From: Desulfotruncus arcticus DSM 17038
GTDB lineage: Bacteria > Bacillota > Desulfotomaculia > Desulfotomaculales > Desulfallaceae
Assembly (NCBI RefSeq): GCF_900113335.1
Contig: NZ_FOOX01000001.1
Location: 310,001-374,000, forward strand
Direction of reading: 5' to 3'
Length of the DNA stretch: 64,000 nt
The notes under the pieces were generated by a model that had not been told where the DNA came from, searched no databases, and worked only from the letters and a program-made list of their open reading frames with translations. Below, one piece after another: positions 24,542 to 32,522 of this stretch. The number at the start of each line of letters is the position of its first letter. Within the stretch, counting starts at the first letter, position 1. The position numbers were made by a program, and so were the translations under genes.

Positions 24542-25693
24542 TTAACAGTGCTCGATTGCGGCATATATTTCCATTATCTCCCTGGCTACTCTGCCCCAGT
24601 TATATTTCTCCTCAGCCATTTTTCTGCCCCGCTTCCCCATAGCCAGTGCTGTTTCCGGATTTTCAAGCAAATATTTGATAGCCCAAGCGAAATCCCCGCT
24701 ATTGTTATATTCAGGGACAATGATCCCGTTGCCATATCCTTCAACAACTTCAGCATTACCGCCCCGGTCTGTTGTAATAATCGGCAGTCCTGCGGCCATG
24801 GCCTCGTAGTGTATTCTGGCTAATGGTTCCTGCCATTGTGACGCGCATATAAAAATATCACCGGCGGAAAAAAACTCAACGACCTGCCTGGGTGGTATAA
24901 AACCGGTAAAAATTATATGCTTTTCAGGTATATTTTTGGCTAAATTATATACGTGTGTTACATAGGCATCTATCCTATTGCTCCCGTACCACTTGCTGCC
25001 CACCACCATCAAAATTGTTTGCGGATATTTTTTTAGGACTTCTTCCATGGCCGAAATAACAAGATGTACTCCCTTTTTCTCTGAAAACCTTGTGACAACC
25101 AAAACTAATTTGCCGCTCCCGATGCCAAACTGGCCTTTAATTTTTTGCCTTATTTCCCTGGCCTTTTCTGTCCATACGGGTTGAAATTCGTCGGGGTTTA
25201 CCCCTGAATAGACTGTTCTAACTTTACCGGTGGCAGGAGGATATCTGTTTTCCACAGTCTTTTTAATAAAATCGCTAACTGTGACAACCTGATGCACAGC
25301 TTCAAGACAAAAAGCAGCCTGCTCATTGCCAATCTTGTTAGGGGCAAACATTTCGTTATGAAGGCTCAAGACAAACTTGCTGCCGGGAGAGGCGGTATAA
25401 AAAGATTTAAATGATTGGGGCCGATTGAAAATGTGCACGATTTCGAACTGTCCTGCGGACAATTCCCGGGAAACCAGTGCGACGTAATTATTTTTACTGC
25501 TGGCAGGCACCCGGCAATACTCAACACCGTTAAGTATCTCGTGATCTTTCAGCTCCGGATCACTAATAGAAAACACTGTTAGCTGGTGCTTTTTATTTAG
25601 AAAAGGAACGATACCTTCAATATATAATTGAATTGCTCCGCCGCGGACCGGAGGTACAGGTAATTTTTCACTGCAAACTAAAGCAACCTTCAT
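24542..25693 (-). CDS. Glycosyltransferase family 4 (probable spore-coat glycan)
   Basis: A 383-residue GT-B glycosyltransferase. The N-terminal domain has SEKLPVPPVRGGAIQLYIEG (acceptor side, glycine loop). The C-terminal domain has VLVVTRFSEKKGVHLVISAM and the GT4 nucleotide-sugar motif ARIHYEAMAAGLPIITTDRG with the E-x7-E spacing. It is the third gene of a minus-strand run (epimerase, UDP-glucose dehydrogenase, this gene). It faces CotE and the CotS pair, an arrangement like the ytcABC/cotSA regions of Bacillus. Donor is likely a UDP-uronic acid or derivative (inference). Confidence 0.85.
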   Translation of the reverse strand: MKVALVCSEKLPVPPVRGGAIQLYIEGIVPFLNKKHQLTVFSISDPELKDHEILNGVEYCRVPASSKNNYVALVSRELSAGQFEIVHIFNRPQSFKSFYTASPGSKFVLSLHNEMFAPNKIGNEQAAFCLEAVHQVVTVSDFIKKTVENRYPPATGKVRTVYSGVNPDEFQPVWTEKAREIRQKIKGQFGIGSGKLVLVVTRFSEKKGVHLVISAMEEVLKKYPQTILMVVGSKWYGSNRIDAYVTHVYNLAKNIPEKHIIFTGFIPPRQVVEFFSAGDIFICASQWQEPLARIHYEAMAAGLPIITTDRGGNAEVVEGYGNGIIVPEYNNSGDFAWAIKYLLENPETALAMGKRGRKMAEEKYNWGRVAREIMEIYAAIEHC

Positions 25694-25739
25694 TTTATCA
25701 CCATACCCGTTAGGTTATTTGGGGAATATTTATTTTTTT

Positions 25740-27041
25740 TTATTTATCGATTTTCTGACGTCCTATAGAATAATACTTAAAAGCAAACTTTTTCATTAAA
25801 TCAGGTTCATAAATATTTCTCCCGTCAATTATCACTTTGCTTTTCATTAAGCTTCCCACCTTGTTCAGGTCGGCGTTCACAAATTCTTGCCAATCGGTTA
25901 ATATCAACAAAGCTTCCGATTCCCGGGCAGCCTCGTATAAGTCGTTACAATAATGCAGGTCAGGATGCAGCAGCTTAAAATTAGGCATTGCTGCAGGATC
26001 ATATACCTTAATCAGACAACCCAATTCTTTGAGCTGTGCGATTACCTCCAGGGCGGAGCTTTCCCTGATGTCATCGGTCCCCGGTTTAAAAGACAGGCCC
26101 CATACCCCGATTGCCAAACCCGTCTGTTCGGGCAATAATTTACTTAATTTTTTCACAAACTTGCGGCGCTGGTCTGAATTAACCTGCGCAACTGAACGGA
26201 GAAGCCTCATTTCACAACCTGCTTTTTGGCCGGTGGCAATCATGGCGCTAACATCTTTAGGCAAACACGATCCTCCGTAGCCTAATCCTGCTTTTAAAAA
26301 ATGAGGTCCTATCCTGGAGTCATAACCTATTCCCTCCGCCACCTTGGTTATATCTGCTCCAACCTCTTCACATACGCAGGCGATCTCATTGATAAATGAG
26401 ATCTTTGCAGCAAGAAAAGCATTTGCGGAATACTTGATCAACTCAGCGTTTTCCCAATTAGTTATTATAATACGTTCACAAATATGCTTATAAATGTTTG
26501 TCAGTGTTTTTGTATAACTGCTCCGTTCCGTGCCGATAATAACCCGTTCCGGATGGAGAAAATCGTAAACAGCGTTACCTTCACGCAGAAACTCGGGATT
26601 GGTAAGCAGTTCGAAGTTCTGACTCCTGCGCTGCTTTTGCAGGCATTCATTAACCAATCGGGTAGTTCCTACGGGGACCGTACTTTTTAAAACTATAGTT
26701 TTAAAGTCATCAATATTTTTACCGATCTCTTCCGCTACCTGCAGAACCCTGCTCAAATTCGCGGAACCATCCTTGTTGCATGGAGTGTCCACAGTAATAA
26801 AAATCATGCCAGCGTTTTTTACACCTTCATTAAGATTGGTTGTATATTCAATTAATCCCGCACCTCTGGCTTTACCGACCAAATCAGCCAAACCTGGTTC
26901 GTAAATCGGTGTTTCCCCCGATTTCAAACGGGCTATTTTGTCACCGTCACGATCTACCAAAGTAACACTATGTCCCATACCCGTCAGACAGGACCCCGTT
27001 ACGAGGCCCACATATCCTGATCCGATTACACATATACGCAC
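25740..27041 (-). CDS. UDP-glucose 6-dehydrogenase
   Basis: A 433-residue UDP-glucose/GDP-mannose dehydrogenase family enzyme, oxidising UDP-glucose to UDP-glucuronate with two NAD+. The N-terminal Rossmann motif is VIGSGYVGLVTGSCL. The catalytic cysteine is in GYGGSCLPKD (about residue 260), with the helper lysine in IKYSANAFLAAKISFINEIA. The C-terminal domain has WGLSFKPGTDDIRESSA. It lies between an epimerase and a glycosyltransferase, all on the minus strand, together making and using a UDP-uronic sugar. Confidence 0.92.
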   Translation of the reverse strand: MRICVIGSGYVGLVTGSCLTGMGHSVTLVDRDGDKIARLKSGETPIYEPGLADLVGKARGAGLIEYTTNLNEGVKNAGMIFITVDTPCNKDGSANLSRVLQVAEEIGKNIDDFKTIVLKSTVPVGTTRLVNECLQKQRRSQNFELLTNPEFLREGNAVYDFLHPERVIIGTERSSYTKTLTNIYKHICERIIITNWENAELIKYSANAFLAAKISFINEIACVCEEVGADITKVAEGIGYDSRIGPHFLKAGLGYGGSCLPKDVSAMIATGQKAGCEMRLLRSVAQVNSDQRRKFVKKLSKLLPEQTGLAIGVWGLSFKPGTDDIRESSALEVIAQLKELGCLIKVYDPAAMPNFKLLHPDLHYCNDLYEAARESEALLILTDWQEFVNADLNKVGSLMKSKVIIDGRNIYEPDLMKKFAFKYYSIGRQKIDK

Positions 27042-27139
27042 CTAGAACACCACCTAATAAAGTCTTCAGATAAAATATCTTTAAAATTATTACTGTTTAT
27101 CCTTAATTTGGTAGTACTTAAGCTGTTGGGAACTATGAA

Positions 27140-28084
27140 CTATGTATCTAATAAATCATCAAACCACTGGAATTGGCTCCTCAGACCCTGTTCAAGGCTG
27201 GTTTTAGACTTGTAATTTAAATATTTTTTTGCTTTTTCCAGGTCGGCAAGAGTATCGACCGGGTCACCTTTTTGTCCTTCTATATGTTTGAACCTTAGCT
27301 TGCCACCTGAGATTTTTTGCAAAATTTCAATTATTTTAAGGAGGTTCGCCCTGCTCCCCCCGCCAATATTTATAACTTCACCACGAGCATCGGACTTGGC
27401 GGCAGATATGGTTGCCTCTACAATATCTTCGACGTAAGTGAAATCTCTGGTTTGTCTGCCATCGCCGTAAACATAAAATAACTCTCCTTCTTTCAGGCAC
27501 CTGATCATTTTTGAAAAAGCCATATCGGGTCGCTGTCTCGGGCCGTATACCGTAAAATAGCGTAAGGCCACGGTAGGAATTTGGTAATTGTGCCAGTAGG
27601 TGTGGCAAATTTGTTCAGCAGCGAATTTTGTTACCCCGTAAGGCGAAATAGGTTTTGGCAAGCTTGCTTCTTGCATAGGTAAATTACATATTCCGTAAAC
27701 CGAGGAGCTTGAGGCATATACAAACTTTTTAATAGAGATGTTTTTTAAAAACTCCAGAAGCTTTTGGGTTGTTAACACATTCAGGTGTAAGTAATTTTGG
27801 AAGGTCTGACCCCAACTTAACCTAACTCCCGGTTCTCCGGCCAGATGAAAGCAGTAATCAATATCTTTGGCAAATAATGAAAGGTCTGCACTCAATATAT
27901 CCGCTGAATAAAAAGCAACATTTGGCTGGTTGATGTATACCTCAATATTCCGTTTCTTTTGCTCCTGGTTATAATAATTGGTAAAGGAATCAATGCCATA
28001 CACATAAAAACCATTTGAGACAAGCTTTTCAACCAAGTGGGAACCTATAAACCCAGCCGCACCTGTAACCAAGCATTTATTCAT
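27140..28084 (-). CDS. NAD-dependent epimerase/dehydratase (UDP-glucuronate epimerase-like)
   Basis: A 314-residue extended short-chain dehydrogenase. The NAD motif is VTGAAGFIGSHL, the catalytic triad is SSSSVYG (Ser) with SPYGVTKFAAE (Tyr-x3-Lys), and YFTVYGPRQRPDMAF is the sugar-nucleotide-binding segment found in UDP-glucuronate 4-epimerases. It precedes the UDP-glucose dehydrogenase in the same direction, so its likely substrate is UDP-glucuronate, giving UDP-galacturonate. The exact reaction is inferred from context. Confidence 0.88.
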   Translation of the reverse strand: MNKCLVTGAAGFIGSHLVEKLVSNGFYVYGIDSFTNYYNQEQKKRNIEVYINQPNVAFYSADILSADLSLFAKDIDYCFHLAGEPGVRLSWGQTFQNYLHLNVLTTQKLLEFLKNISIKKFVYASSSSVYGICNLPMQEASLPKPISPYGVTKFAAEQICHTYWHNYQIPTVALRYFTVYGPRQRPDMAFSKMIRCLKEGELFYVYGDGRQTRDFTYVEDIVEATISAAKSDARGEVINIGGGSRANLLKIIEILQKISGGKLRFKHIEGQKGDPVDTLADLEKAKKYLNYKSKTSLEQGLRSQFQWFDDLLDT

Positions 28085-28287
28085 ATCGCACCCCTTTGAT
28101 GTAATTATTACATCTTATGTGGGAATTGGCATTTGGTTACAGACAAGGAATGCCCACTATGTAATTGGTGTTTTGCTATTTTTTTGATAATAAACAAAAT
28201 ATTAAAATTCAACTTGCAAATTGCTGTTCATATTTTTGCAAGTCTTTTTGGGATAATAACCTCAAACGATTTTGGGAGGTAATTTTT

Positions 28288-30198
28288 ATGTCTAATAGGC
28301 TTGCCAATGAAAAGAGCCCGTACCTGCTTCAGCATCAAAACAATCCGGTGGACTGGTATCCCTGGAGCGAGGAAGCCTTTGAAAAAGCCAAGGGAGAAGG
28401 TAAACTGGTGTTCCTTAGCATAGGCTATTCCACCTGTCACTGGTGCCATGTAATGGAGCGTGAATCTTTCGAAGATGAAGGAGTAGCAGAGCTGCTTAAC
28501 CAAAATTTTATTTCTATTAAAGTAGATCGTGAAGAACGGCCGGACATTGATAATATCTATATGAGCGTATGCCAAGCGCTTACCGGCCAGGGGGGGTGGC
28601 CGCTAACGATTATCATGACGCCCGAAAAAAAACCTTTTTTTGCAGGCACTTACTTTCCCAAAACCTCAAAATGGGGAAGGGCGGGCCTGGTTGACATTTT
28701 GCAACAAGCGGCCCGAAAGTGGCATGAGGAAAAGGACGCTGTTCTGGAAGCCGCGGAAATGATCACCCAACATATACAGCACGAACCTATTGGCAGGTTC
28801 GAGGGAACCGTTGAGGATGTTATTGAGCAAGGATATAACTATTTTCTACAGGCTTTTGATGCAAAGTACGGAGGATTTGGCACCGCACCTAAATTCCCAA
28901 CCCCGCATAATCTTTTATTTTTAATGCGTTATTATCAAAAAAACGGTGTCAGGCCGGCTCTGGGCATGGTGGAAAAAACACTTAGATCAATGTACCTCGG
29001 TGGAATAAACGACCACATCGGCTTTGGGTTTTCCCGGTATGCTACTGATGAAAAATGGCTGGTGCCGCATTTTGAAAAAATGCTATATGACAACGCCTTG
29101 CTGGCCCTGGCTTACCTTGAAGCCTATCAGGCCACAGGATCGGCTTTTTACGCTGACGCAACCAGACAAATTTTTAGTTATGTCTTAAGAGATATGACCA
29201 GTCCCGAAGGCGGGTTCTATTCAGCTGAAGATGCTGACTCTGAAGGAGTGGAAGGGAAATTTTATGTCTGGACGCCTTCTGAAATAATTAAAGTTTTGGG
29301 TAAAGAAAAAGGCGATGTTTTCTGCCGTGTATACGACATTACAAATGAAGGCAATTTCGAAGGTTATAGCATACCCAATCTTATAGCCGGGACTTTGCAA
29401 GAAAAAGCCGGTGAACTTATGGTAAATGAAACTGAACTGGCCAAAGAAATGGCAATCTACAGAGAAAAGCTTTTTCAGCGAAGGGAAAAGAGAGCCAGGC
29501 CTTACAGGGACGACAAAATATTAACCGCCTGGAACAGTTTAATGATCGCTGCTCTGGCCAGAGGTTCGTCCGTGCTCAATGATCAAAGCTATTTGAATGC
29601 AGCCCAAAAAGCTCTGCAATTTATCATGACTCATCTGGTAGAAAGCAATGGCAGGCTTATGGCCCGTTATCGGGACGGCGAAGTCGCACACCCTGCTTAT
29701 TTGGACGATTACGCCTTTTTAACCTGGAGCCTGCTGGAACTTTATCAAGCTACTATGGAAGATGAGTATTTAAGTCAGGCCATTAAATGGGCGAAGTTAA
29801 CCCGGGATCTTTTCGGAGACCAGGCCAGGGGGGGGTATTTCTTTTATGGGTCTGATGCTGAATCACTTATCACCAGGCCCAAAGAAATCTATGACGGCGC
29901 CATCCCTTCCGGTAATTCCGTTATGACCTGGAACCTGCTTCAATTATTTACAGCTACCAATGATGATAATTATATAAAACCTATCGAAAAACAAATAGCT
30001 GCTTTTTTGGGAACTGTCGCAGGCCACCCCGGTGGTTATTCATTCTTTTTAACTGCGCTATTGTTTGCGGCGGACAAATGCGCCCAGTTAATTAATGTTA
30101 GAAGTCAAAACCAAGAAACTCAAATGGAACCCCTGCATTTACCACCTGATGATAATGCAGCCAGTGCTGCTGGTAACCAAATTCAGGAGATAAATTAA
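28288..30198 (+). CDS. Thioredoxin-domain protein, YyaL/DUF255 family
   Basis: A 636-residue protein of the conserved YyaL (SPATA20-like) family. It opens with the hallmark [24 protein letters not shown] region, then a thioredoxin-like domain with [16 protein letters not shown], in which CHWC replaces the classic CxxC. The rest is an alpha/alpha barrel of the GlcNAc-epimerase/glycosidase type ([37 protein letters not shown]). I start it at the ATG at 28288 behind GGGAGG. Function of the family is not settled. It is divergent from the epimerase gene, with a 203-bp shared upstream region. Confidence 0.87.
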   Translation: MSNRLANEKSPYLLQHQNNPVDWYPWSEEAFEKAKGEGKLVFLSIGYSTCHWCHVMERESFEDEGVAELLNQNFISIKVDREERPDIDNIYMSVCQALTGQGGWPLTIIMTPEKKPFFAGTYFPKTSKWGRAGLVDILQQAARKWHEEKDAVLEAAEMITQHIQHEPIGRFEGTVEDVIEQGYNYFLQAFDAKYGGFGTAPKFPTPHNLLFLMRYYQKNGVRPALGMVEKTLRSMYLGGINDHIGFGFSRYATDEKWLVPHFEKMLYDNALLALAYLEAYQATGSAFYADATRQIFSYVLRDMTSPEGGFYSAEDADSEGVEGKFYVWTPSEIIKVLGKEKGDVFCRVYDITNEGNFEGYSIPNLIAGTLQEKAGELMVNETELAKEMAIYREKLFQRREKRARPYRDDKILTAWNSLMIAALARGSSVLNDQSYLNAAQKALQFIMTHLVESNGRLMARYRDGEVAHPAYLDDYAFLTWSLLELYQATMEDEYLSQAIKWAKLTRDLFGDQARGGYFFYGSDAESLITRPKEIYDGAIPSGNSVMTWNLLQLFTATNDDNYIKPIEKQIAAFLGTVAGHPGGYSFFLTALLFAADKCAQLINVRSQNQETQMEPLHLPPDDNAASAAGNQIQEIN

Positions 30199-30312
30199 GT
30201 TATCAAAACATCTGTCATTGCCGGGAGTGAAACGATTATAAACTTGCATTGTACTGCAATAAGCAGCTATGTTACAATGTGACTGACTGAAGTGGCAGGG
30301 ATGTGACGTTGC

Positions 30313-30885
30313 TTGGCTACGCGAGTATTGGTTGCCAATGCGGAAAAAAGCTACCATAACCAGCTTATTGAAATTTTACAAAGGTCCAGTTATTTGGTGG
30401 TTGCTGAACAAAATGAGGCCAAGGGTGCGCTGCAGGCAGCACTGCAAATTGACCCGGACGTGATTATAATAGATGATAATCTGCCAGGTGGAAGTTTATC
30501 TTTAGCCAGAGACATTTATGATCATCACATAGCGCCTGTTTTAATAGCTACCTCATATTCTGAAGAGGATATGATGGAAATTGCCAAAGCAGCGGGTGTA
30601 TTCGGCATGATCTTAAAACCAATACACGAAACAGGTATTTTACCTGCCATTGAAACAGCAATTAATACATTTAATAACGTTAAAACGTTGGAAAGAGAAA
30701 TTAAAAAGCTCAAACACGAAATTGAGCAAAGAAAGCTGCTTGAAAGAGCGAAAGGCTTACTCATGGATAAAAAAGGTTTTTCTGAAGGAGAAGCGTTTAG
30801 ATACCTTCAGAAGGCCAGTATGGATAAATGCATTCCAATTACTAAAGTAGCCAAAAATGTAATTGCCAAGTTACAGGTTAGATGA
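30313..30885 (+). CDS. ANTAR-domain response regulator 1 (RNA-binding antiterminator)
   Basis: A 190-residue protein: receiver-like domain (1-120), coiled-coil linker (EREIKKLKHEIEQRK, about 125-140) and C-terminal ANTAR domain (ERAKGLLMDKKGFSEGEAFR and YLQKASM). The likely phospho-acceptor region IIIDDNLPGG (Asp54/55) and a lysine (MILKPIHE) are present, but the acidic pair usual after the first strand is absent (VLVANAEKS), so regulation may not be by a standard kinase. The start is TTG with AGGGA about 12 bp upstream. It lies directly before glnA paralogue 1, whose leader carries an ANTAR-type hairpin. Confidence 0.88.
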   Translation: MATRVLVANAEKSYHNQLIEILQRSSYLVVAEQNEAKGALQAALQIDPDVIIIDDNLPGGSLSLARDIYDHHIAPVLIATSYSEEDMMEIAKAAGVFGMILKPIHETGILPAIETAINTFNNVKTLEREIKKLKHEIEQRKLLERAKGLLMDKKGFSEGEAFRYLQKASMDKCIPITKVAKNVIAKLQVR

Positions 30886-30922
30886 TATATTTGATGTATA
30901 CAATATTCCTTGCTGCTAATTG

Positions 30923-31030
30923 TTGATTTTTCTATATTATTACTTATAATTAAGGTTGCGGGTAAATTGAGTCAGGGGCAATGACGTCCCAAGCAGTCTG
31001 CGATGCAGGCATGCTTGGGGCGTTTTTACT
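30923..31030 (+). promoter_or_regulatory. Promoter and ANTAR-target attenuator of glnA paralogue 1
   Basis: Promoter TTGATT (30923-30928), 16 bp, TATAAT (30945-30950). Hairpin GGGGC-AATGAC-GTCCC (30975-30990) has A1 and G4 in its hexaloop. Its 3' arm begins the terminator: GTCCCAAGCA (30986-30995) with TGCTTGGGGC (31012-31021), then GTTTTTAC. A clean upstream P1 hairpin is not seen, as in attenuator 1 of the glutamate synthase operon. The gene starts 32 bp after the terminator. Confidence 0.8.
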
Positions 31031-31061
31031 TTCCGCAATTGTTTACCCAAAGGAGTAGGTT

Positions 31062-32390
31062 ATGTTGAAAACTTTTACTAAAAATGATGTTCTGGAAAAA
31101 GCTGCAGAGTATAATGTTAAATTTATTAGACTCCAATTTACCAATATTTTCGGCACGTTAAAAAATATTGCTATAACCATTGAAGAACTTGAACGGGCGC
31201 TGGAAGGACAGATAAGCTTTGACAGCTCTGTTATCGAGGGTGTGGTAGGTCAAAATGAAGCTGATATCCTACTTTACCCGGACCCTTCCACATTTGTGAT
31301 ATTTCCCTGGCGTCCGCGGGAGGGGGCGGTGGCAAGGTTAATCTGCGACGTGCTTAATCCCGACGGAAAACCCTTTGCCGGCTGTTCCCGTTCGATACTT
31401 AAGAAAAACCTGGCACTGGCGGAAAAACTCAACATGCAGTTTCAGGTTGGAGCTGAAATAGAGTTTTTCTTATTCCAAACCGATGATACAGGAAAGCCCA
31501 CTGTAACCACGCATGACCAGGCAGGCTATTGCGACCTTACCCCTGTGGACATGGGTGAAAACGCCAGGCGGGACATGGTGTTAACATTACAGGAAATGGG
31601 TTTTGACGTTTCTTCTTCGCATCATGAGATTGCGCCCGGACAGCATGAAATTTTTCTTAAAGATGACGACGCCTTAGCTATGGCAGACAGCATCACAACT
31701 TTTAAGTTTGTTGTGCGTACAATTGCCCAGCGGCATGGCCTGCACGCAACTTTTATGCCTAAACCGGTTTCGGAATATAACGGATCGGGACAGCATCTTT
31801 TGTTGTCTTTATGGCAAAACGACAGCAATTTGTTTTACGACGAAAGCATTTCTGAAGGCCTTAGCAAAACAGCCAAACAATTTATAGCCGGTCTTTTGGA
31901 ACATGCCGGGGCGCTTACAGCCGTGGCTAATCCACTGGTTAATTCTTATAAGCGAATTTCTGCAAACGACCTGGCACCGATTCTGGCAGGTTGGTCCGAA
32001 GGCAACCGCAGCACAATGATTCGTGTCCCATCCTGGCGCGGGCCGGGTACCAGGGCCGTACTCAGAAGTCCCGACCCGGCGGGGAATCCTTACCTGGTAA
32101 TGTCAGCTGCTTTGCAGTTTGGCCTGGACGGTATTAAGAAATCTCTAGTGCCACCGGAACCACTGGCTAAGGACATTCCAGCGTGGGAAATAAAAAAGGT
32201 CATCAGGCAAATGGGCTTGCCCAGGAACCTTGAAGATGCTCTCAGGGCATTTCGGCAGGATAAAACTGCCTGGTACGCTCTTGGAGAGGCAATTTCTTCC
32301 CGCTACCTAGAAGAAAAAGAAAATGAGTGGGAAAGATTTCAATCAAAAGTACATCCCTGGGAACTTGAAGAATACCTGCGCAATTATTAA
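31062..32390 (+). CDS. Glutamine synthetase-like protein, probably altered catalysis (paralogue 1)
   Basis: A 442-residue glutamine synthetase fold, collinear with the two normal paralogues downstream. Metal/substrate residues Glu132, Glu134, Glu189, Glu196, His245 and Arg335 are kept (GAEIEFFLF, HHEIAPGQHE, GSGQH). Two catalytic glutamates are not: the flap Glu of GYEAP is Leu304 (NDLAP), and the metal Glu of TRVELR is Val333 (TRAVLR). The loop FDGSSIEG reads FDSSVIEG, and the residue equivalent to B. subtilis Arg62 is Gly. It is probably not a normal glutamine synthetase; a sensor/regulatory pseudoenzyme or a gamma-glutamyl ligase for another amine are options. ATG at 31062 follows AAAGGAG. 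Confidence 0.88.
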   Translation: MLKTFTKNDVLEKAAEYNVKFIRLQFTNIFGTLKNIAITIEELERALEGQISFDSSVIEGVVGQNEADILLYPDPSTFVIFPWRPREGAVARLICDVLNPDGKPFAGCSRSILKKNLALAEKLNMQFQVGAEIEFFLFQTDDTGKPTVTTHDQAGYCDLTPVDMGENARRDMVLTLQEMGFDVSSSHHEIAPGQHEIFLKDDDALAMADSITTFKFVVRTIAQRHGLHATFMPKPVSEYNGSGQHLLLSLWQNDSNLFYDESISEGLSKTAKQFIAGLLEHAGALTAVANPLVNSYKRISANDLAPILAGWSEGNRSTMIRVPSWRGPGTRAVLRSPDPAGNPYLVMSAALQFGLDGIKKSLVPPEPLAKDIPAWEIKKVIRQMGLPRNLEDALRAFRQDKTAWYALGEAISSRYLEEKENEWERFQSKVHPWELEEYLRNY

Positions 32391-32522
32391 AAGAAGGAGG
32401 TGCTCCGGCAATATCTTTTGCAGGTTGATTATTCAAGTATAAATAGAAAAAATCAGAGATGTAGATAGAAACCGGTATCAGATAACCGGTAATGCATAAT
32501 TTTGTTATAGGAGGATGTAATT

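Noticed and set aside
30212..30238. Copy of the TGTCATTGCG intergenic repeat
   Set aside because: Only about 20 bases resemble the unit and there is no inverted partner.
30242..30262. Hairpin TTGCA-TTGTAC-TGCAA with a hexaloop upstream of ANTAR gene 1
   Set aside because: The loop starts with T, position 4 is not G, and no terminator overlaps it.
30940..30972. P1 hairpin for the glnA paralogue 1 leader
   Set aside because: Best pairing (AATTA with TAAATT) needs a bulge and a 10-base loop, and lies at the predicted start site.
32480..32505. ACCGGT...ACCGGT dyad upstream of the FMN barrel gene as an attenuator
   Set aside because: No T-run follows and no A1/G4 loop overlaps it.
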